This document shows positions 9,027 through 19,225 of a DNA stretch of 64,000 nt, in pieces. Source of the DNA: Buttiauxella sp. A111 (lineage in GTDB: Bacteria > Pseudomonadota > Gammaproteobacteria > Enterobacterales > Enterobacteriaceae); the NCBI RefSeq assembly GCF_014189855.1, contig NZ_BJFN01000002.1, positions 186,001 to 250,000 of the forward strand. The letters run 5' to 3'. Position 1 is the first letter of the stretch. The number at the start of each line of letters is the position of its first letter. The notes beneath the pieces are model-generated. The model was not told the DNA's origin and made no database searches. It was given only the letters and a program-made list of their open reading frames with translations. The translations under genes were made by a program, and so were the position numbers.

Positions 9027-10127
9027 TTAACCGGTAAATACGCTGTTAGTCGTGCCTGGGGCGTTTTTCAGTACCCAAACACGGCCATAGTGGTTGTACC
9101 AACCCGCACGGTGGCCGGCATCAGCCCCAATTCCCTGGTAAATGTCGAAGTGCTGGCCTTTAATCGCACCGCCAACATCTAACGCCACCATGACGCGTAA
9201 TTCATACTGCCCACTGAATTTCCCATTGTTATCGAGTAACGGGACTTCAGCCAGAATCGTGGTGCCAGCAGGAATAATGGAGCGGTCAGAAGCCACAGAC
9301 GCGCGGCCAATTAACGGCACGGCGCTCGCCCCTTTCACCGGTGCGAAGCTCGCAGGTTTAAAGAATACGAAGGATGGGTTCTGCTCAAGCAGCTCCTGCA
9401 CTTCAGCCTGGCTGTGAGTTTCACCCCAATGGCGAATAGCCTGCATCGACATATCTTCTTTCTTTACTTCACCGCGATCGATAAGCACTTTGCCGATACT
9501 GCGATAAGCATGGCCGTTTTTGCCCGCGTAACCAAAGAAGGTTAATGGCTGACCATCACCAAAATCGATATAGCCGCTGCCCTGCACATCCATAATGAAG
9601 TTATCCATTAAGGAGTTGCTGTAAGCAATGATGTAGCTGTCGCTCAGTGCGCCATTGTAGATCTCGGCACGGGAAGGTAAACGCCCGCGTTTTGGCGGCA
9701 TGCGGTAAATCGGATACTGGAATTCACCCTGACGGGTGTAACGCGCCTGCACCACCGGCGTGTAGTAGCCTGTGAATTGCACGTTACCGTAGTTGTCTGC
9801 GCCTTCCATCTGCCAGGCGTCAATGCCGTACTGGCTCAGCTTACTGGTATCGCCACCGGCCTGTAGCCACTGTTGAACGGCACCGTAAACATCACTCTTG
9901 CTATTATAGAGGCGAGGAGATGCGGAACGAATTTGGTTAACTTGCTCAGCAAAGTCACCGCCGTTGATCGGGGCCCCTACCGCATCAGGTCGGTTGACGA
10001 GGGAGAAAGGCTGGGTGAATTTCCCGTCCTTATATTGCTGACCTTTATCTGTCGGTTTCGAGGAACAGCCTGCCAGAATGGCAACCATCACTCCAGTTAC
10101 AATGTACTTAGTCCAACGTCCTATCAT
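9027..10127 (-). CDS. mltA: Membrane-bound lytic murein transglycosylase A
   Basis: MltA is an outer-membrane lipoprotein that cleaves the MurNAc-GlcNAc bond of peptidoglycan and leaves 1,6-anhydro ends. The lipobox is LAGC with Cys21. The MltA barrel domain (about 110-250, with YYTPVVQA and YIIAYSNSLMDNF) is followed by the 3D domain, where the catalytic aspartate lies in VALDVGGAIKG. A GTG codon at 10130 also opens the frame, but the ATG at 10127 has GAGG at proper spacing and aligns with MKGRW of E. coli, giving 366 residues (E. coli 365). It is monocistronic and read away from the tRNA cluster. Confidence 0.95.
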   Translation of the reverse strand: MIGRWTKYIVTGVMVAILAGCSSKPTDKGQQYKDGKFTQPFSLVNRPDAVGAPINGGDFAEQVNQIRSASPRLYNSKSDVYGAVQQWLQAGGDTSKLSQYGIDAWQMEGADNYGNVQFTGYYTPVVQARYTRQGEFQYPIYRMPPKRGRLPSRAEIYNGALSDSYIIAYSNSLMDNFIMDVQGSGYIDFGDGQPLTFFGYAGKNGHAYRSIGKVLIDRGEVKKEDMSMQAIRHWGETHSQAEVQELLEQNPSFVFFKPASFAPVKGASAVPLIGRASVASDRSIIPAGTTILAEVPLLDNNGKFSGQYELRVMVALDVGGAIKGQHFDIYQGIGADAGHRAGWYNHYGRVWVLKNAPGTTNSVFTG

Positions 10128-10294
10128 CACTTCCTCGCCAGGTTTATGCCGCTATTCCCGACGGGAAGATAGCAAACGTGCCACAAGAATTAAACGTGTC
10201 GTGGCCCATAGATGCGGGATGTGCTCACTATTTATACTTAAATTAAATTATTATCAGTTACATGAGACAAATCGGGCATTTATTAAAAAAAAGG

Positions 10295-10322
10295 TTGCAT
10301 CAAAAGCCGAGCAGAGTATAGT
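10295..10322 (+). promoter_or_regulatory. Promoter of the initiator tRNA cluster
   Basis: TTGCAT (10295-10300) and TATAGT (10317-10322) are separated by 16 nt. The bases after the -10 box (GCGCTTCC) are GC-rich, as expected for a discriminator under stringent control in a stable-RNA promoter. It lies 13 nt before the first tRNA. Confidence 0.75.
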
Positions 10323-10335
10323 GCGCTTCCACGGA

Positions 10336-10412
<77 letters not shown>

Positions 10413-10474
10413 ATTAAAAAGTCGCTGATAGTAGCGCGGTGATGAAAATCATTAGTAGTAAATAGTTATACGGA

Positions 10475-10551
<77 letters not shown>

Positions 10552-10613
10552 ACTAAGTCGCTGATTATTCGCGCAATGATGAGAATCATTTGGGTACTAA
10601 AGAAGTTTACGGA

Positions 10614-10690
<77 letters not shown>

Positions 10691-10695
10691 ACATT

Positions 10696-10721
10696 AAAGC
10701 ACCTTAACAGGTGCTTTTTTT
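10696..10721 (+). terminator. Terminator of the metZWV operon
   Basis: AAAGCACCT/AGGTGCTTTTTTT stem-loop with a T-run, six bases after the last tRNA. Confidence 0.88.
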
Positions 10722-10750
10722 GTATCTAAAATTCATAGAAACACTCCGCA

Positions 10751-10872
10751 ATACCCTAAATAATTTGAGTTGCAGCAAGGCGGCAAGGACGTGAGCCCAG
10801 GAGCTTACTTGAGTAAGTGACTGGGGTGAACGAACGCAGCCAACACGGCTGCAGCTCGAAGTATGAAGGGGA
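10751..10872. repeat. ERIC (intergenic repeat unit) element
   Basis: It contains the diagnostic ERIC core (GAGCCCAGGAGCTTACTTGA followed by GTAAGTGACTGGGGTGAACG) inside an imperfect palindrome whose ends are ATACCCTAAATAATTTGAGT and ACTTCATACTTCGAGCTG-like complements. It fills the space between the tRNA terminator and the amiC stop codon (which begins at 10873), so the amiC transcript runs into it. Confidence 0.92.
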
Positions 10873-12129
10873 TTATCCGCGTCGTGCCAGGCGCGAGCTA
10901 TCTGCGAAGTACGCTCTGATCCCCGCCAAAATCGACTCCGCAACTTCCTGCTGGAAGGTGGCTGTACGCAGCTTTCGCTCTTCTTCAACGTTACTGAGAA
11001 ATGCCGTTTCCACCAAAATGGAGGGAATATCTGGCGCTTTAAGCACTGCAAACCCCGCCTGATCGACGCTATTTTTATGCAGTTTATTGACGCGCCCCAA
11101 TCGGGTCAGCACTTCTTTGCCGAATTTAAGGCTATCGTTGATAGTCAAAGACTGGACCATATCGAACATTGTATGGTCGAGATATCGGTCGCCACTCTTG
11201 CTCACCCCACCGATTAAGTCGGCGGCGTTCTGTGTTTGAGCGAGGAATTTTGCCGCGGTACTGGTCGCCCCTTTGGTTGAGAGCGCAAACACTGAAGAGC
11301 CTCGCGCCGCGCCAGAGGTAAATGCATCCGCATGAATAGAAACAAACAAATCAGCACGTTGCTTCTGCGCTTTTGCCACCCTGACTTTTAACGGGATAAA
11401 CACATCCTCGTTGCGCGTCATATAGGCTTTCATATTCGCTTCTTTATCAATCAGCGCTTTCAGGCGACGAGCGATTTGCAGCACGATATCTTTTTCACGC
11501 GTCTTGTTCGGCCCAATCGCTCCGGGATCTTCACCACCGTGCCCAGGATCCAGCATGATAATGATCGGTCTGTCGCGACCCGCCTTGCCAGGCTTCGGCC
11601 CTTGTTCCGGTGATGGCAGTGAATCTTTATCCAACTTACCGTTGTTGTAATCTTCCAACAAAGCCAGCAGCGGATCTTGCTCGCTGTTCATATTGGCCGG
11701 ATAGAGATCCATCACCAGGCGTTCTTTGAATTCAGCCACCGGAGCCAGTGCAAACAAGTGCGGTGTTACGTTTTGCTTGAGTTCGAAAACCATGCGCACG
11801 GTTTGAGGATCAAACTGACCCACACGCGCGGATTTAATGAAAGGATCGTCGCCACGAATCTGGGCACCGATGCCCTTCAATACTGAATTTAAATTCACAC
11901 CTTCTATGTCGACAACCACCCGATCAGGATTGCTTAACGCAAATTGTCGGTATTTAAGCTCCCTGTTCGATTCCAGCGTGACTCGCGTGTAAGACGATGC
12001 GGGCCAGACACGAACCGCAATGACCAGGCTTGAGGCCGCAAAGCCAACCTGGCTAACACTCAGTAGCCACAAAGCGCCCGCGCCCTTTAGTAAGCGGCGA
12101 CGACTAATTAATGAACGGGAATCTGACAT
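10873..12129 (-). CDS. amiC: N-acetylmuramoyl-L-alanine amidase AmiC
   Basis: AmiC is a periplasmic zinc amidase that splits septal peptidoglycan during cell separation. It is activated by NlpD and recruited to the septum. The 418-residue protein starts with a twin-arginine signal ([16 protein letters not shown], cleavage expected near residues 31-33). An AMIN domain (about 35-145) follows, then a Pro-rich linker and the Amidase_3 domain (about 190-405). Zinc ligands are visible in [12 protein letters not shown] and in IHADAF; the catalytic Glu is near VETAFLSN. It is divergent from argA and ends at an ERIC element. Confidence 0.96.
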   Translation of the reverse strand: MSDSRSLISRRRLLKGAGALWLLSVSQVGFAASSLVIAVRVWPASSYTRVTLESNRELKYRQFALSNPDRVVVDIEGVNLNSVLKGIGAQIRGDDPFIKSARVGQFDPQTVRMVFELKQNVTPHLFALAPVAEFKERLVMDLYPANMNSEQDPLLALLEDYNNGKLDKDSLPSPEQGPKPGKAGRDRPIIIMLDPGHGGEDPGAIGPNKTREKDIVLQIARRLKALIDKEANMKAYMTRNEDVFIPLKVRVAKAQKQRADLFVSIHADAFTSGAARGSSVFALSTKGATSTAAKFLAQTQNAADLIGGVSKSGDRYLDHTMFDMVQSLTINDSLKFGKEVLTRLGRVNKLHKNSVDQAGFAVLKAPDIPSILVETAFLSNVEEERKLRTATFQQEVAESILAGIRAYFADSSRLARRG

Positions 12130-12314
12130 AGCTCTCCTGAGCGGTGTGTTTCCGTGAACCGAATAACCAATTTTATTTTTTTGAGCCGAAAACTTTAGCG
12201 AATCGGGCTTAGGCTGTCACTCATAAAAGGGTAAACATTCGCAATCAAGTACCTGGCGGCAACGGCACAGAAATTTCTGCTTTGCGGTAATTGCTGCTTG
12301 CACCGAGAGCAATA

Positions 12315-12353
12315 AAAGAATAAAAATACAGAAATTACGAATAATCATGCAAT
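12315..12353. promoter_or_regulatory. Pair of ARG boxes (ArgR operator) of argA
   Basis: Two 18-bp ARG boxes with the standard 3-bp spacing: 12315-12332 (AAAGAATAAAAATACAGA, about 16 of 18 consensus positions) and 12336-12353 (TACGAATAATCATGCAAT, about 15 of 18). The second ends 11 nt before the argA start, so hexameric ArgR-arginine bound here would block initiation. Confidence 0.85.
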
Positions 12354-12364
12354 GAGGGCTTGCC

Positions 12365-13696
12365 GTGGTGAAGGAACGTAGAACCGAACTGGTACAGGGA
12401 TTTCGCCATTCTGTTCCCTATATAAATGCCCATCGGGGAAAAACGTTTGTCATTATGCTTGGCGGCGAAGCCATTGAACACGAGAACTTCTCCAGTATCG
12501 TCAATGATATTGGGCTGTTGCACAGCCTGGGGATTCGTCTGGTGGTGGTGTATGGTGCGCGCCCGCAAATTGATGCCAATCTGGCTTCGCATAATCATGA
12601 ACCTGTCTATCACAAACATACGCGTGTTACTGATGCAAAAACCCTTGAGCTGGTTAAACAAGCCGCCGGTTTATTGCAGTTGGATATCACTGCGCGTTTG
12701 TCCATGAGCCTTGGCAACACACCGTTGCAAGGGGCGCATATCAATGTCGTCAGCGGTAACTTTATTATCGCGCAGCCGTTAGGCGTAGATGATGGTGTGG
12801 ATTACTGCCACAGCGGTCGTGTTCGTCGTATCGACGAAGAAGCCATTCACCGCCAGCTTGATAACGGGGCGATTGTATTGATGGGCCCAGTTGCGGTTTC
12901 CGTTACAGGTGAAAGTTTTAATCTCACCTCCGAAGAAATTGCTACGCAATTGGCCGTAAAACTGAAAGCCGAAAAAATGATTGGTTTCTGCTCTTCACAG
13001 GGCGTGATCGACGATACCGGCAATATCGTTTCTGAACTCTTTCCTAACGATGCGCAAAAACGCATTGAAGAGCTGGAAGAAGCGGGTGATTACCATTCTG
13101 GCACCGTGCGTTTTCTGCGAGGCGCAGTCAAAGCCTGCCGTAGCGGCGTGCGTCGCAGCCATTTGATCAGCTATCAAGAAGACGGTGCGCTATTGCAGGA
13201 GTTGTTCTCCCGTGATGGTATCGGTACGCAAATCGTAATGGAGAGTGCGGAGCAAATTCGTCGAGCCACCATTAACGATATCGGCGGTATCCTGGAACTC
13301 ATTCGCCCACTGGAACAGCAAGGGATTCTGGTGCGTCGCTCACGTGAACAACTGGAAATGGAGATCGACAAATTCACCATTATCCAGCGCGACAATCTGA
13401 CCATCGCTTGTGCGGCGTTGTATCCGTTCCAGGAAGAAGGGATTGGTGAAATGGCCTGTGTTGCAGTTCATCCTGACTATCGCAGCTCATCACGTGGCGA
13501 AGTATTGCTACAACGCATTGCCACACAAGCCCGGCAAATGGGGCTGAGCAAGCTATTTGTCCTGACAACCCGTAGCATTCACTGGTTCCAGGAGCGTGGC
13601 TTTATGCCAGTTGATGTCGAGTTGCTGCCCGAAAGCAAAAAAGAAATGTACAACTATCAGCGCCGCTCAAAAGTGCTGATGGCAGATTTAGCCTGA
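12365..13696 (+). CDS. argA: Amino-acid N-acetyltransferase (N-acetylglutamate synthase)
   Basis: ArgA makes N-acetylglutamate from glutamate and acetyl-CoA, the first step of arginine synthesis, and is feedback-inhibited by arginine. The 443-residue length equals E. coli. The N-terminal amino-acid-kinase-like domain (about 25-280, with VIMLGGEAI and VVVYGARPQ) binds arginine. The C-terminal GNAT domain (about 295-435) carries [20 protein letters not shown] as the acetyl-CoA-binding loop. The start is GTG, as in E. coli, with a weak GAGGGC ribosome site. Two ARG boxes lie just upstream. Confidence 0.96.
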   Translation: MVKERRTELVQGFRHSVPYINAHRGKTFVIMLGGEAIEHENFSSIVNDIGLLHSLGIRLVVVYGARPQIDANLASHNHEPVYHKHTRVTDAKTLELVKQAAGLLQLDITARLSMSLGNTPLQGAHINVVSGNFIIAQPLGVDDGVDYCHSGRVRRIDEEAIHRQLDNGAIVLMGPVAVSVTGESFNLTSEEIATQLAVKLKAEKMIGFCSSQGVIDDTGNIVSELFPNDAQKRIEELEEAGDYHSGTVRFLRGAVKACRSGVRRSHLISYQEDGALLQELFSRDGIGTQIVMESAEQIRRATINDIGGILELIRPLEQQGILVRRSREQLEMEIDKFTIIQRDNLTIACAALYPFQEEGIGEMACVAVHPDYRSSSRGEVLLQRIATQARQMGLSKLFVLTTRSIHWFQERGFMPVDVELLPESKKEMYNYQRRSKVLMADLA

Positions 13697-13703
13697 CAAA
13701 CTC

Positions 13704-13725
13704 GCTAGCCCTGCTAAGGGCTAGC
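13704..13725. other. Perfect hairpin between argA and recD
   Basis: GCTAGCCCT/AGGGCTAGC with loop GCTA. It overlaps the recD stop codon. There is no T-run after it on either strand, so it is recorded as a structure and not called a terminator. Confidence 0.5.
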
Positions 13726-15556
13726 TAAAACTTTCCATCAATCCGCTGCGTCGTTCCGTCTTCGTCACAATCGCTTTTTCCAACACCCGATCATCGGCAT
13801 ACAAAGACAATCTGCTGCGCGCACGGGTGATAGCGGTATAGACCAGCTCACGCGTCACCACAGCGGTGTATTGATTTGGCAGAACCAGGGCGGCGTGCTC
13901 GAATTCCGACCCCTGTGATTTATGTACCGTCATGGCGTACGCTGTGTCATGCCCCGGCAAACGGCTTGGTTGCACAGATTTGATGGTGCCATCAGGCATC
14001 GGGAACCAGACGCGCAGCCCCTCACCTCTATCCAACGCAATACCGATATCCCCGTTGAACAACCCCAATGAACTGTCGTTACGGGAAATCATAATGGGTC
14101 TGCCGTTATACCAGCGCGAAACCGTCGGGTTTGGCCGCTCAATCCATCGTTTTTGAACCAGCGCCTGCTCAATGCGATTATTCAGGCCACTGACGCCAAA
14201 CGGGCCATCCCGCAATGCGCATAACAGCTGATAGCGTCCGAAGGCATCAAGAATAGCGGCGGGTTCGGCATGATTGCGAACTAACTCCAGGTATGGCCGA
14301 TAACCTTCCACCGCATCAGCAATCATCAACGCATAATCTTCAGTCTCACGCAGCGGCTGTTTCGAAATATCGCCAAAGCCTTTGGCAAAGACAATTCTGG
14401 CCTGCTTCACATCGCTGGCGTTGACAGCAAATGCCAATTGTCCGATGCCGGACTTGCTATCAAAACGGTAGCTTTTTTGCAGCAAACATAGCCCATCGCG
14501 CAGCACGCTCGCCTGACTTCCCTCCCCCGCAGGCAGTGAATAGCCCGTCAGTCGACTTAACTCCGCCGCTCTTTCGCGTGGATACCCATGCGTAACGTAG
14601 TGGCAGATATCCCCAAGCACCGCCCCTGCTTCCACAGATGCAAGTTGATCGCGATCGCCGAGGAAAATGACCCTCGCGTGCGGTGGCAACGCGTTAATTA
14701 ACTTCGCCATCATCGGCAAGTCGACCATCGAGGCTTCATCTACCACCAGCACATCCAGATGCAACGGATTACCGGCGTGATAACGCAGACGTTGGCTATT
14801 GGGTTGTGCGCCCAATAAACGGTGCAACGTACAAGCGTCGTTCGGCAATGCGGCTTTCTGCGTGTCATCCAGCGGTAAACGTCGTAACGCTGAACCCAGT
14901 GATTCCGTTAATCGCGCTGCGGCTTTACCTGTCGGCGCCGCCAATTGGATGCGTAAGGGGGCTGTAGTGGTGAGCTGAACCAGGGCTGCGAGTAACTTCG
15001 CCACGGTGGTCGTTTTACCTGTTCCCGGCCCGCCAGAAATCACTGAAATACGTCGAGTCAGCGCTACAGCTGCTGCAACTTTTTGCCAGTCGATATCAGC
15101 CATCGGTTCAAAAAGCTGGCTCAGAACGCGAATGACCTGCTCATCATCGAGAGGTATCGCGCGGTTCTCCTCTCCAAAAAACCGCGCAACTAACTGTTCG
15201 TTTTGCCACATCCGGTTGAGATACAACCGTTCGCCAATCAGCTTTAATGGCGTGGCACCTTCATGCTCACTCACCGCATCTGATGCCAGCAACACTTCGC
15301 GCCAGCCGGACTTGACGGCGGCCCCGGCAAAAAGTTGTTCGGCCAGGTCTGGTTGCCGCCCGTTAAAACAGAATTCGGGTGTTAAACGTGAAAGAGGAAG
15401 GCACACATGGCCTTCACCGGCATCATGGCTGACTAACGCGGCCGCCAGCATGACGGCAGGTTGCTCATCACCGGCAATCATCATGGCGAACTGGGCATCC
15501 AGAGCACGCAGCGATTTCTGCTCAACCGCTTGCTGTAACAACTCAGACATTTTCAT
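13721..15556 (-). CDS. recD: Exonuclease V subunit alpha, RecD
   Basis: RecD is the fast 5'-3' helicase of the RecBCD complex, needed for full nuclease activity and Chi regulation. The product has 611 residues (E. coli 608). Helicase motif I is [10 protein letters not shown] (about 170-179), motif II VVDEASM, motif [14 protein letters not shown], and motif [14 protein letters not shown] near the C-terminus. The N-terminal 110 residues form the RecB-contacting domain. The start overlaps the recB stop by 4 nt (ATGA), so translation is coupled and fixes a 1:1 ratio. Confidence 0.96.
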   Translation of the reverse strand: MKMSELLQQAVEQKSLRALDAQFAMMIAGDEQPAVMLAAALVSHDAGEGHVCLPLSRLTPEFCFNGRQPDLAEQLFAGAAVKSGWREVLLASDAVSEHEGATPLKLIGERLYLNRMWQNEQLVARFFGEENRAIPLDDEQVIRVLSQLFEPMADIDWQKVAAAVALTRRISVISGGPGTGKTTTVAKLLAALVQLTTTAPLRIQLAAPTGKAAARLTESLGSALRRLPLDDTQKAALPNDACTLHRLLGAQPNSQRLRYHAGNPLHLDVLVVDEASMVDLPMMAKLINALPPHARVIFLGDRDQLASVEAGAVLGDICHYVTHGYPRERAAELSRLTGYSLPAGEGSQASVLRDGLCLLQKSYRFDSKSGIGQLAFAVNASDVKQARIVFAKGFGDISKQPLRETEDYALMIADAVEGYRPYLELVRNHAEPAAILDAFGRYQLLCALRDGPFGVSGLNNRIEQALVQKRWIERPNPTVSRWYNGRPIMISRNDSSLGLFNGDIGIALDRGEGLRVWFPMPDGTIKSVQPSRLPGHDTAYAMTVHKSQGSEFEHAALVLPNQYTAVVTRELVYTAITRARSRLSLYADDRVLEKAIVTKTERRSGLMESFS

Positions 15557-18500
15557 GGCGCAACCTCGTCCGTTTGTTCCGCAATATCCGTTTTCAATGC
15601 AAAGAGTGTGTCCATTTTCGCTATTAATTGTTCGTCAGGACGGGTGGTAAATATTCCTTGTGACGAACCGTTACTTTCAACGCCGCGCAAGAAGAGGTAG
15701 ATGACGCCCCCGAAGTGAGTTTGGTAGTCATAATCAGCAATGCGGTGGCGTAAATAACGGTGCAGCGCCAACGTATACAGCTGATATTGCAGATCATAAC
15801 GATGAGCCTGCATCGCCTGGGCCATGGCATCCTGAGTGTAGGCGCTGCTGTCTTCTCCTAACCAGTTCGATTTGTAATCCAGCAGGTAATACCGCCCTTG
15901 CCAGCGGAACACCAGGTCGATAAAGCCTTTCAGCATGCCGCGTACTTGTCTGAAGTTTAACGGTGAGCAACCTGATGATAACGGATCATATTCCCGAACC
16001 AGTTTATCCAATTGCGCGGCGTGTAAATCACTCGCAATCGGCAGATAAAACTCCAGCTCGACCTGTTTGTTCTGAGGCGTTAACTGGCTGAGGGAGACGC
16101 CCGTTTCATTTAACGGAGCCTGTAAAATGGTGTGCAGCCATTCCTTTAATCTCGGCTGCCACTCCTCGCTAAATCCCTGCTCAGTGAGTTGCTTCAGAAT
16201 CCACGCATCGTCAAGCGGCTGTGTAAAATCAATACCTTCGAATAAGCTATGGAGGAAAGTGCCAGGACCTGCCCCGCGTGGGAAGGTGTGCGGAGTGAGT
16301 AATGGTTCACTTTGTACCGATGCCACTCCTGCGGCATCCACATCCAGCCGCGGCAATAAATCCTGTGCAAGACTGCTGCCATGCTGTTGCAAACCTGAAT
16401 AACTGGTAACACGCCAGTTATCAGTAACCTGCCGTTCCATCGTGCGGGCACTCAACTGCGGGAGTTCGGCACTCACCGGTTGCCAGGGCGTGTAATCATC
16501 AGATTGGGCTTCTTCGATACTCACCGACTCACTCGCCAGTTGCGTTAAGCAAGACTGTAATCCCGCCGCATCTTTCGCTTCGCCCTTTTGCACAAGATAA
16601 CCCAATGCCCCGAGATGCAGGTCGCTGGCCCCTTTTTTGGCGCGGTTGCCTTTAAACAACGGCGCCACACCAATACTGCAATGCCAAATGGAACGCGTCA
16701 GCGCGACATACAACAGACGCAAATCCTCCGCCAAACGTTCTTCTTCAGCGAGACTCAGGCTCTCTGCATCGTCGCTCAAATCCAGCAACGGCGAGAATGT
16801 CGAGCGGTCGTGATATAAGCCACTGTTTTGCGAACGATAGTTAGCGATGAACGGTAGCCAAACCAGCGGATATTCCAGCCCTTTTGATTTGTGAATAGTG
16901 ACAACCTGCACCAAATGCCTGTCGCTTTCGAGACGCAATTGTTGGCTGAATGAATTGCTGTCAGGTTCGGCAACCTGCTGCGCCAACCAACGAACCAACG
17001 CATGCTCACTGTCAGTCTGCGAGGCTTCTTCTTGCAGCAATTCGCTGATGTGCAAAATATCGGTCAGACGTCGCTCACCACCTGGCGTTGCCAACAAGTT
17101 TTCGGCTATCTGGCGACGGGCAATTAGCGCACGCAACATCGGCATCACGCCCCGGCGCAGCCAGATGTGGCGATATTCTGAAAACTCCTCGACCAGTTGA
17201 TCCCAGGCATTTTCATCTTCGTTAAGCGCTTCAATCATGCGGGCATCAAGACCTAACATGCTGGTCGCGACGGCACTGCGCAGCGCGGTTTCTATTTCAG
17301 GCGCCAAAACAGCCTGCAAAATCCACAATATTTCTCGCGCTTCTGGCGTTGCGAACACCGAGTCGCGGTTTGAAAGATACACGGACGGAATATTCAGACT
17401 CGTCAGTGCTTCACGCACAATGGACGCCTCGCCACGGCTGCGTACCAGAATGGTGATGTCAGACGACTGTACTGGACGCGATTCTTCGCCTTTCCACAAC
17501 AAAGCTTCGCCGCGCTGTCCGGCACTCAACCAGTCCCGAATCTGCTGCGCGCACTGCATGGCCATGGTTTGTTGGTAATCACTCACTCCGCAGCCATCAC
17601 CCGATTGGGCCCAGAATGTCATCGCCGCCTGATTTTTTCCTTTGAACGTAAAACGCAGGCCGCTGTTTTTCGCCGCAGCTTTCACCGCTAAGAAAGGAAT
17701 TTGCTGGAATAAGAAGGGATTATCCAATTGCTGGAACAAGGTATTGACGCTGCTAATCATCCCAGGAGATGAGCGCCAGTTGGTATCCAGCGTGTAGTGG
17801 GCACTTACCTCATGACGCGCTTTCATATAGGTAAAAATGTCCGCGCCACGGAATGCGTAAATCGCCTGCTTGGGGTCACCGATAAGCAACAATGCCGTAT
17901 CAGGCTGATTGATATATAAGCGTCTGAAAATACGATATTGCTGCGGGTCGGTATCCTGGAATTCATCAATCATTGCTGCCGGGAAACGTGCCCTGATGGC
18001 CGCGGCCAGCGCGTCGCCACCTGGTTTGTGCAGCGCTTCATCCAGGCGAGTCAGCATGTCGTCAAATCCTAACTCGCCACGGCGACGTTTTTCCTGCTGC
18101 ACGGTGTAGCGGATTTCAGACATTGCGCGGGCGATGACCAAATCACGCAGCGTCAGCGGCTCACCCAACAGCGAATTAATTGCCCTGAAAACAGGATGCT
18201 GCGGCGGTTGGCCTTCTTTGGTTTTCTCATCCAGCATCGATTGAGAAAAGCGTTCCAACTGCTCAGGCAATTTGTAGGTTGTGGTTTCTGTTTGCGCCCA
18301 GGTTCCGACAATATTCAGCCAGTTAGGCAAATTTTTACTGCTGTAACTGCGGCGATCAATTTTTGCTTCACTGAGAATTTGAGCAATGTCGTCCGCGCAG
18401 TCACGCCACTGAGTTTTCACATCCTCAATCGCGGCAATGATCTTTTGATGTCGAGCGAGCAGGGTTTCATCATCCGCAGGCGGCTGCTTCAGGACCGGCT

Positions 18501-19113
18501 GCTCACCCTGAAGCCAGCTGTTTATATCCTTGAGCAACTCCTCAGGCCCTGCCCATTCCTCGGCCATAACTTTCGCTATCGGCTTCGGCAGTGGGTAGCA
18601 ATGGCGACGCCAAAAGTCAGCACAAGCATGGCGACGTAACAGCGATTCATCTTCTATAAGCTGTTGCTCGAACAACATACCCGATTCAAACGCGTTAAGG
18701 CTGAGCATCCTTTGGCAAAAGCCATGAATGGTAAAAATGGCCGCATCATCCATTTGCTGTTCAGCAAGACGCAAAATTCGGGCCGCCTGGTGAAGATCGG
18801 GGATCTCTGCCAACAAGTTTTGGAACAGGGGATTATCAGTTCGGTTGCGAACGCAGGCGATGCGCAATTCATGAATGTTGGCACGAATGCGACCACGGAG
18901 TTCTTCGGTCGCCGCCTGAGTAAACGTTACGACCAATAATTCTTCAACGGAGAGTGGGCGGGGATGGGCATTTTCACCACCCAGGCCAAGCAGCAAGCGT
19001 AAATAAAGTGCTGCGATGGTGAATGTCTTTCCGGTACCGGCAGAGGCTTCAATCAACCTCTCCCCTGTCAAAGGTAAACTTAGGGGATCAAGAGGTTGCG
19101 TGGTTCCGGTCAT
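15553..19113 (-). CDS. recB: Exonuclease V subunit beta, RecB
   Basis: RecB is the 3'-5' SF1 helicase and the only nuclease of RecBCD. It loads RecA after Chi. The 1186-residue product (E. coli 1180) has Walker [16 protein letters not shown] near 22-36, motif [12 protein letters not shown], motif [20 protein letters not shown], and motif [11 protein letters not shown]. The C-terminal RecB nuclease domain holds the metal site in [12 protein letters not shown] (Asp and Lys of the D-x-K motif). In E. coli, ptrA and recB overlap; here 112 nt separate them, carrying remnants of an ERIC-type repeat end. Confidence 0.96.
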   Translation of the reverse strand: MTGTTQPLDPLSLPLTGERLIEASAGTGKTFTIAALYLRLLLGLGGENAHPRPLSVEELLVVTFTQAATEELRGRIRANIHELRIACVRNRTDNPLFQNLLAEIPDLHQAARILRLAEQQMDDAAIFTIHGFCQRMLSLNAFESGMLFEQQLIEDESLLRRHACADFWRRHCYPLPKPIAKVMAEEWAGPEELLKDINSWLQGEQPVLKQPPADDETLLARHQKIIAAIEDVKTQWRDCADDIAQILSEAKIDRRSYSSKNLPNWLNIVGTWAQTETTTYKLPEQLERFSQSMLDEKTKEGQPPQHPVFRAINSLLGEPLTLRDLVIARAMSEIRYTVQQEKRRRGELGFDDMLTRLDEALHKPGGDALAAAIRARFPAAMIDEFQDTDPQQYRIFRRLYINQPDTALLLIGDPKQAIYAFRGADIFTYMKARHEVSAHYTLDTNWRSSPGMISSVNTLFQQLDNPFLFQQIPFLAVKAAAKNSGLRFTFKGKNQAAMTFWAQSGDGCGVSDYQQTMAMQCAQQIRDWLSAGQRGEALLWKGEESRPVQSSDITILVRSRGEASIVREALTSLNIPSVYLSNRDSVFATPEAREILWILQAVLAPEIETALRSAVATSMLGLDARMIEALNEDENAWDQLVEEFSEYRHIWLRRGVMPMLRALIARRQIAENLLATPGGERRLTDILHISELLQEEASQTDSEHALVRWLAQQVAEPDSNSFSQQLRLESDRHLVQVVTIHKSKGLEYPLVWLPFIANYRSQNSGLYHDRSTFSPLLDLSDDAESLSLAEEERLAEDLRLLYVALTRSIWHCSIGVAPLFKGNRAKKGASDLHLGALGYLVQKGEAKDAAGLQSCLTQLASESVSIEEAQSDDYTPWQPVSAELPQLSARTMERQVTDNWRVTSYSGLQQHGSSLAQDLLPRLDVDAAGVASVQSEPLLTPHTFPRGAGPGTFLHSLFEGIDFTQPLDDAWILKQLTEQGFSEEWQPRLKEWLHTILQAPLNETGVSLSQLTPQNKQVELEFYLPIASDLHAAQLDKLVREYDPLSSGCSPLNFRQVRGMLKGFIDLVFRWQGRYYLLDYKSNWLGEDSSAYTQDAMAQAMQAHRYDLQYQLYTLALHRYLRHRIADYDYQTHFGGVIYLFLRGVESNGSSQGIFTTRPDEQLIAKMDTLFALKTDIAEQTDEVAP

Positions 19114-19225
19114 TATTTACCCTTCATCTTTCAAGTTGCGGGTGTATTAGCTGCACATTATCACCCATTGACTGAATCAAATCAGCCAATGAGTTAATTC
19201 CTTTGCGGCCCGGCAGTATCTCAAA

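Noticed and set aside
12335-12661. 108-codon minus-strand frame over the argA start
   Set aside because: It is a shadow of argA: it covers the ARG boxes and the argA coding region and has no similarity to a known protein.
13704-13725. Hairpin after argA as an intrinsic terminator
   Set aside because: The stem is perfect but no T-run follows on either strand, so I listed it only as a structure.
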